Assembly: GCA_008501545.1 (NCBI GenBank)
Contig: QQUM01000174.1
Location: forward strand, 1 to 9,656
Direction: 5' to 3'
Source: Calditrichota bacterium
GTDB taxonomy: Bacteria > Zhuqueibacterota > Zhuqueibacteria > Zhuqueibacterales > Geothermadaptataceae
Length of the DNA: 9,656 nucleotides
Below the pieces are notes generated by a model, which had not been told where the DNA came from, made no database searches, and was given only the letters and a program-made list of their open reading frames with translations. Positions 5,441-9,656 of the stretch are shown piece after piece. Position 1 is the stretch's first letter. Each line of letters begins with the position of its first letter. The translations under genes were made by a program, and so were the position numbers.

Positions 5441-8400
5441 CAATGACTACCCTCTCTTTTCCAGGAGTCTAATTTGAAAATTTGAACCAAAGATATCAAT
5501 CCTGCTGTTGCATTCTCTTCTGTTAGATGGATACATATTTGATTATCTCCATTTTTAAAATAATCGGTTATATCCATTTCCATACTTGTCCGGCCAGATG
5601 TTGGATGAAGTGCAATCCTATGACTATTGACACGGAGCGTACCTGGCCCATTTACCATAATTTTGATGGTGACACGCAATGGTAATCCAGTAAAATAAAA
5701 ATGGTTCGAAAAGTGGAAAACCTTTGCCGTGCTACTTTTGGGTACTGGTTTTTCAATGTCATGCGGAGATATATTTACCTTTTTTGCACCCGTCCCCATA
5801 AACTCAGCAACATCTGGATGTTGTTCACTTGGTACGATCAATCTGGAATCATAAAGAAAACATGCCGACGCGTCATCTTTTTTGACGAACCAGGTCTTGT
5901 CAGTTCCAATCTCAATTTGTGATATAGAGAGCTGAAATTTCTCGGCAAATCGCAGTGGTTGCCGACGAAGCAATATTTTCTTTATCTTTCTTTTTTCATG
6001 AACAAACTCATCGCTTGATGCCAGTGTTTTATAAGCAGAAAAATAGGTCTGCAATACAACATCCTGCAAAACAAAAAGGTGTTCGCGTATTAATATAAAT
6101 TCATCATTGAACATATCCGCCTTATTTTGCAGAGAAAAAGATTTTTTCAATCCTGAATGCAATAAATCTATTAAACCGGCCGCCGCGAGTAAAAATTCAT
6201 TTTTGCGCTTTATGTAATGATCATCAATCAGCCCGTCATCAAAAAGTGATTCAACCAGTAAACCATCAATCGAAGCAATGCAGGCGCTTAATTCCTCATC
6301 GGCTCTATCGAGAACAAATCCTTTTCCTGCAGGACTTTTATGCATTTTTTTCCAAATTCCATTGATCATTTTACTTATATTTTTCAACTGTGAGATAATT
6401 AGTTGGAACTGATAGTCCTGTATTTCCCATCGTTGCTGCAAAATTGTGTTTTTCGCTTCAGAATCAGAAAAATACGAGTCTGCAATTTGGAATGCTTTAT
6501 CACTGTACGCAAGCGCAGAGCTGATGGTTGGCAGCATCAATTTATGCAGGACTTGTTGTTTGTATTCAAGTTCTGTTAAATTATCATCCAGTCTTTGTGC
6601 CGCATCCTTCCAAATCGCCTTCGCCAGGACCAATTCACCGGCTGCTGCCTTTTGATAACACTGCATTGCGCGTGAGCAGGCCTCCTTTGAGAGTTGATCC
6701 GGTGGAGTACTTTCGGCCGCTTTCGAAATTTTCCCAGCTAAATTGAAAAGCTGAAAATAAGAGTCTGCTGCCCGGGAATAAATATTCGTCGCGATAGCGG
6801 TATTTTCCTGTAAATATGCGACTTGCTCATTTTCCCCGGCTTTATTTTTAGCATCGGTCAACCACACATCAGCGAAATATTCATAACAGCTACCTGTATT
6901 ATAAATAGCATCCCGCACGCGACTTGCATTCATTTTAATAATACCGGAATAGCGGCCAACGAGATCCACAAGTTGATTTTGGAAAACTTTCTTCTGCTCC
7001 ATTTTCAGCGGCTTGGTAACGAGCTGCCAGGTCTTCTGAAATCGCTCAAACGCCAACTCTGTCAGACTGAAAGTCGCTTCTGAATGAATACTTCGAAGTT
7101 CGGAGTCACCCTCGCTGCGTTGCAGCACTTCTTCGAGTGTAATTTCTGCCAGGTGATTATGTCCCTGTTTTCGATAAGAAGAAGCTTGCTCGAATAAATG
7201 TGTGAAATAATAAGAAGACCGAGGAAAATGATGAACATGTTTTGTGAGTGCAGAATCAGCATGCTCCGGCTGATTTTGTGCATCGTACAATGCGGTAACA
7301 TGAAACGAAAGATATTCTGATTCTTCAGTATCCGGAAAGCTGGCAACAAAGTCGCGGATGGTTTCTATTGCCGTCTTAAAATCATCACATGCCTTGTGGA
7401 GTACCAAAGCCTTGAGTAAATATGTCTTCCGGTGATCTTGTATAGTTTCCAGATCAGCTAATTTTGAAAAACACATTGCAGCTGCAGACAATTCTCCCAA
7501 AAGCAAATAGTTCTTTGCCATATTCCAATAGCTCGAAAGGGTATATGGAGAATGCGGGTACAACTGAACAAGTTGCCCGTATTTCTCTAGTGCTGATTTG
7601 TATTTGTCCTTCACTTCAAAATGAACCGCTTGTCGAAACAAGCAGACTTCTGAATTTTCAAGAGGATCACAGAGCGCCTCGAACGATAAATTTGAATTTT
7701 TCAAACTGAAATAATGGTAATCATCAACCACGCGTTCAGCGTATTGCCTTAGTTGTAGATTTTCAGAATTTAAGTGGGATTTGGCAAGTGCGACAGCATC
7801 GTCATATTTTTGCATGCCCAACAGGCATTGAATGGCCAATTCCGCTGATTGCTGCGTCGCGGCATTTGCAGGGAAATAGTGCAGATGTTGCTGAAAATAT
7901 CCCAGGGCCCGGTTATAATCCTGCCGTGCACTACAGAAACGCCCGGCAGAAGAAAGGAGTGCTCCAGATTTCGCATTATGCTGAAAAATGGTAACATAGT
8001 TATCGATTGCACGGAGAAATCGTTTATCCCATTCACTATAGGGCATATGCAGCCAGTCAGCCTGGAGCGACGCCAATGCCTTATCAGATTTTAACAAGTG
8101 AACAAAATAGGATGTGCCTGATTTTACCGACTTTTCAGCAATCTGAATAGCGTGCTTCGCAGCTTGTTCGATAAGATTCGTATCCTGTTCAATGCCACAA
8201 AGCTCTATGTATTGTTCATAAGCTGCTTTCGGCCTGTTAAGCCGATTTTCCATAATGTTTGCAGCATTCCACATGATGAACGCAGATTGTGAATCCACCG
8301 GGAAATATTTTTGATACAGCGCTGTTTCTTCAACGAAGGATTCAGATGCGTTTAGTGTCATTGCAAAATAGGCTTCAGTAAACTTTGTGCGTAATCTTTC

Positions 8401-9603
8401 CTGCCAGGGCACAACAAGCTTGTCACGAAATAAAACGTTTCGATTATTCATCAGTACACTATCAATCGACTTGAAATCGGGTACCGCCATAAAACTGCTG
8501 ATTAGATATGATTCAGCGATTGGGACCAAATAATTTTTTATATATTTATCATGAGAAATTCCTTTAGATTTTTCATCCCAAACCAGAAATTGCCCGAATT
8601 TTTCCATGGCACGTTGAAATTCTTCAAGACGAAAATAACATATTCCCAAGCGAAACTGGGCTCTCCACGCAAGACCACCTTCAGCACTGACAAGCGCTTT
8701 CTCGTAAAATGTGCTCGCACCGTTATAATCCTGATGCGCAAAAAGGGATTCCGCCGTGAAATAAGCGCTTCGATGGGCATATGCACTCAATGGAAAATGT
8801 TTTAAAAATTCATCATGGCCAAATCCATTGCTATACCTGGAAAATTTATTATTAAGCAGGACGTTCGAATAAAGCGCATCATCTGCAAAAGCACTCTTTG
8901 GGAAGCTTTTTACAAATTGCGAAAACGATTCTTGTGCTTGTTGGAAAATTGTACTTGATTCGCGTTCAGGTCTGTCAAAATTTGGTGTGGCCGGATGCAA
9001 CTCATATGCTGATAATAAAACCTTCGCTAAACTGAGCCAATAATTTTCATCAACTTTACTTTTTGTGCCTGCAGCTAATGCGTTCCCGTTATTTTGGGAT
9101 GAATCTGAATTACCGATGATTTTTTTCGTCAGGTTTACACTGCCGGGAATGTCGAAAGATTGTGCCATATGTAAGAGATATTTCAGCGCCTCCGTCCTTT
9201 TTCTTTCAAAGGTCGTTTCAGTTGAAAAGGATCGTTTAGCATAATCGAAATTAGTTTGACTTTCATTTTTTTTACTGATGATTGCTCTGAGGCTATTACG
9301 CGCTTGTTGAGCATGACCGAGGGCAGCATTACATTGCGCTGCCATAACCAGAGAAGCTAGTGTATACGCGTTTTTTTGCTCTTTTTTCGTCGATATTCCA
9401 TGATGAATTTTTTCAAAATTGCTTAAGGCCCGTTTGAATTTATTTTGCTGATATCTAAGCAATCCGAGCTCAAATAATGCACGAAAATACAACGCATTGT
9501 TCTCATGTCTTCCTTTTTTCAGCAGTTGACTGGTAGTGAAGCTTTGCAATTCTGTGATTGCAGCATTCTTATCATTTTGTCGTATTAAGGTCTCCGCGTG
9601 CAA
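5440..9603 (-). CDS. Giant TPR-repeat protein with C-terminal galactose-binding-like domain; 5' end uncertain
   Basis: The open frame encodes 1387 residues from a TTG at 9603. Most of it is helical repeat with TPR character, such as YFRALFELGLLRYQQNKF (39-56), AQFRLGICYFRLEEFQRAM (315-333), QDYNRALGYFQQHLHYFP (561-578), DKYKSALEKYGQLVQLYP (666-683) and SYWNMAKNYLLLGEL (691-705). Several units end in a Y-P or F-P turn typical of YbgF/BamD-like TPRs. Residues 860-1220 are helical with weaker repeats. Residues about 1228-1380 change to beta structure: KVFHFSNHFYFTG, then GPGTLRVNSHRI, then the D-I-T-D-Y-F-K-N-G-D-N motif, resembling GH2/jelly-roll carbohydrate-binding modules. No signal peptide follows the TTG and no clear Shine-Dalgarno precedes it, though the neighbours act in the envelope, so the true start is probably elsewhere. 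It likely scaffolds the machine powered by the downstream channel. Confidence 0.85.
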   Translation of the reverse strand: MHAETLIRQNDKNAAITELQSFTTSQLLKKGRHENNALYFRALFELGLLRYQQNKFKRALSNFEKIHHGISTKKEQKNAYTLASLVMAAQCNAALGHAQQARNSLRAIISKKNESQTNFDYAKRSFSTETTFERKRTEALKYLLHMAQSFDIPGSVNLTKKIIGNSDSSQNNGNALAAGTKSKVDENYWLSLAKVLLSAYELHPATPNFDRPERESSTIFQQAQESFSQFVKSFPKSAFADDALYSNVLLNNKFSRYSNGFGHDEFLKHFPLSAYAHRSAYFTAESLFAHQDYNGASTFYEKALVSAEGGLAWRAQFRLGICYFRLEEFQRAMEKFGQFLVWDEKSKGISHDKYIKNYLVPIAESYLISSFMAVPDFKSIDSVLMNNRNVLFRDKLVVPWQERLRTKFTEAYFAMTLNASESFVEETALYQKYFPVDSQSAFIMWNAANIMENRLNRPKAAYEQYIELCGIEQDTNLIEQAAKHAIQIAEKSVKSGTSYFVHLLKSDKALASLQADWLHMPYSEWDKRFLRAIDNYVTIFQHNAKSGALLSSAGRFCSARQDYNRALGYFQQHLHYFPANAATQQSAELAIQCLLGMQKYDDAVALAKSHLNSENLQLRQYAERVVDDYHYFSLKNSNLSFEALCDPLENSEVCLFRQAVHFEVKDKYKSALEKYGQLVQLYPHSPYTLSSYWNMAKNYLLLGELSAAAMCFSKLADLETIQDHRKTYLLKALVLHKACDDFKTAIETIRDFVASFPDTEESEYLSFHVTALYDAQNQPEHADSALTKHVHHFPRSSYYFTHLFEQASSYRKQGHNHLAEITLEEVLQRSEGDSELRSIHSEATFSLTELAFERFQKTWQLVTKPLKMEQKKVFQNQLVDLVGRYSGIIKMNASRVRDAIYNTGSCYEYFADVWLTDAKNKAGENEQVAYLQENTAIATNIYSRAADSYFQLFNLAGKISKAAESTPPDQLSKEACSRAMQCYQKAAAGELVLAKAIWKDAAQRLDDNLTELEYKQQVLHKLMLPTISSALAYSDKAFQIADSYFSDSEAKNTILQQRWEIQDYQFQLIISQLKNISKMINGIWKKMHKSPAGKGFVLDRADEELSACIASIDGLLVESLFDDGLIDDHYIKRKNEFLLAAAGLIDLLHSGLKKSFSLQNKADMFNDEFILIREHLFVLQDVVLQTYFSAYKTLASSDEFVHEKRKIKKILLRRQPLRFAEKFQLSISQIEIGTDKTWFVKKDDASACFLYDSRLIVPSEQHPDVAEFMGTGAKKVNISPHDIEKPVPKSSTAKVFHFSNHFYFTGLPLRVTIKIMVNGPGTLRVNSHRIALHPTSGRTSMEMDITDYFKNGDNQICIHLTEENATAGLISLVQIFKLDSWKREGSH

Positions 9604-9656
9604 AAGATGTCCGGGTAAAAAATAGCGTTACTTGTTAGAAATCTTGTTGGTAAAAT

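Noticed and set aside
5441..5443. TTG as the start codon of the 132-aa gene.
   Set aside because: The ATG immediately after it is a stronger start and gives the common TGATG stop-start junction with the upstream gene.

Overview
The window carries nine protein-coding genes, all on the minus strand, so transcription runs from high to low coordinates. There is no tRNA, rRNA, CRISPR array, insertion sequence or plus-strand gene that I can support. Base composition is moderately AT-rich. The envelope genes imply a diderm (Gram-negative) bacterium: two signal peptides, a lipobox and an ExbB/ExbD-type proton channel. The bacterial-type AspRS and the gene style suggest the wider FCB group (Calditrichota, KSB1, Chlorobi or Ignavibacteria-like lineages). 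That placement is an impression from sequence style, not a computed result.

The right three quarters (about 9603 down to 2543) is a tight six-gene cluster. In transcription order it encodes: a giant TPR protein ending in a galactose-binding-like beta-sandwich; a 132-aa secreted protein of unknown function; a MotA/TolQ/ExbB-family channel subunit; two different ExbD/TolR-family subunits in tandem; and a single-pass periplasmic protein whose C-terminus resembles the TonB-like AgmX/PglI C-terminal domain. Junctions are a 1-nt overlap, an 8-nt overlap, and gaps of 13, 11 and 14 nt, so this is almost certainly one operon. The layout is that of a proton-motive-force-driven trans-envelope machine. 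The channel would power the TonB/AgmX-like protein, which would act on the TPR protein or an outer-membrane or surface partner. The closest precedent I know is the Myxococcus Agl/Glt motility machinery (one TolQ homologue, two TolR homologues, AgmX, TPR proteins). No Pal, TolB or TonB-dependent receptor is present here.

The most notable point is that the two ExbD subunits are unequal. The protonatable membrane aspartate is kept in the second (D27) but replaced by asparagine in the first (N25).

After a 177-nt gap comes aspS, a full-length bacterial aspartyl-tRNA synthetase with a histidine at the position linked to relaxed Asp/Asn specificity. Just downstream of aspS is a near-consensus sigma70-type promoter. 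It drives a small coiled-coil lipoprotein with a perfect Shine-Dalgarno sequence and probably the next gene, a secreted protein cut by the left edge. The far right end (9604-9656) holds no separate gene. It bears on the uncertain 5' end of the TPR gene, whose frame is closed by a stop at 9628-9630 although the protein seems to begin in the middle of a repeat.
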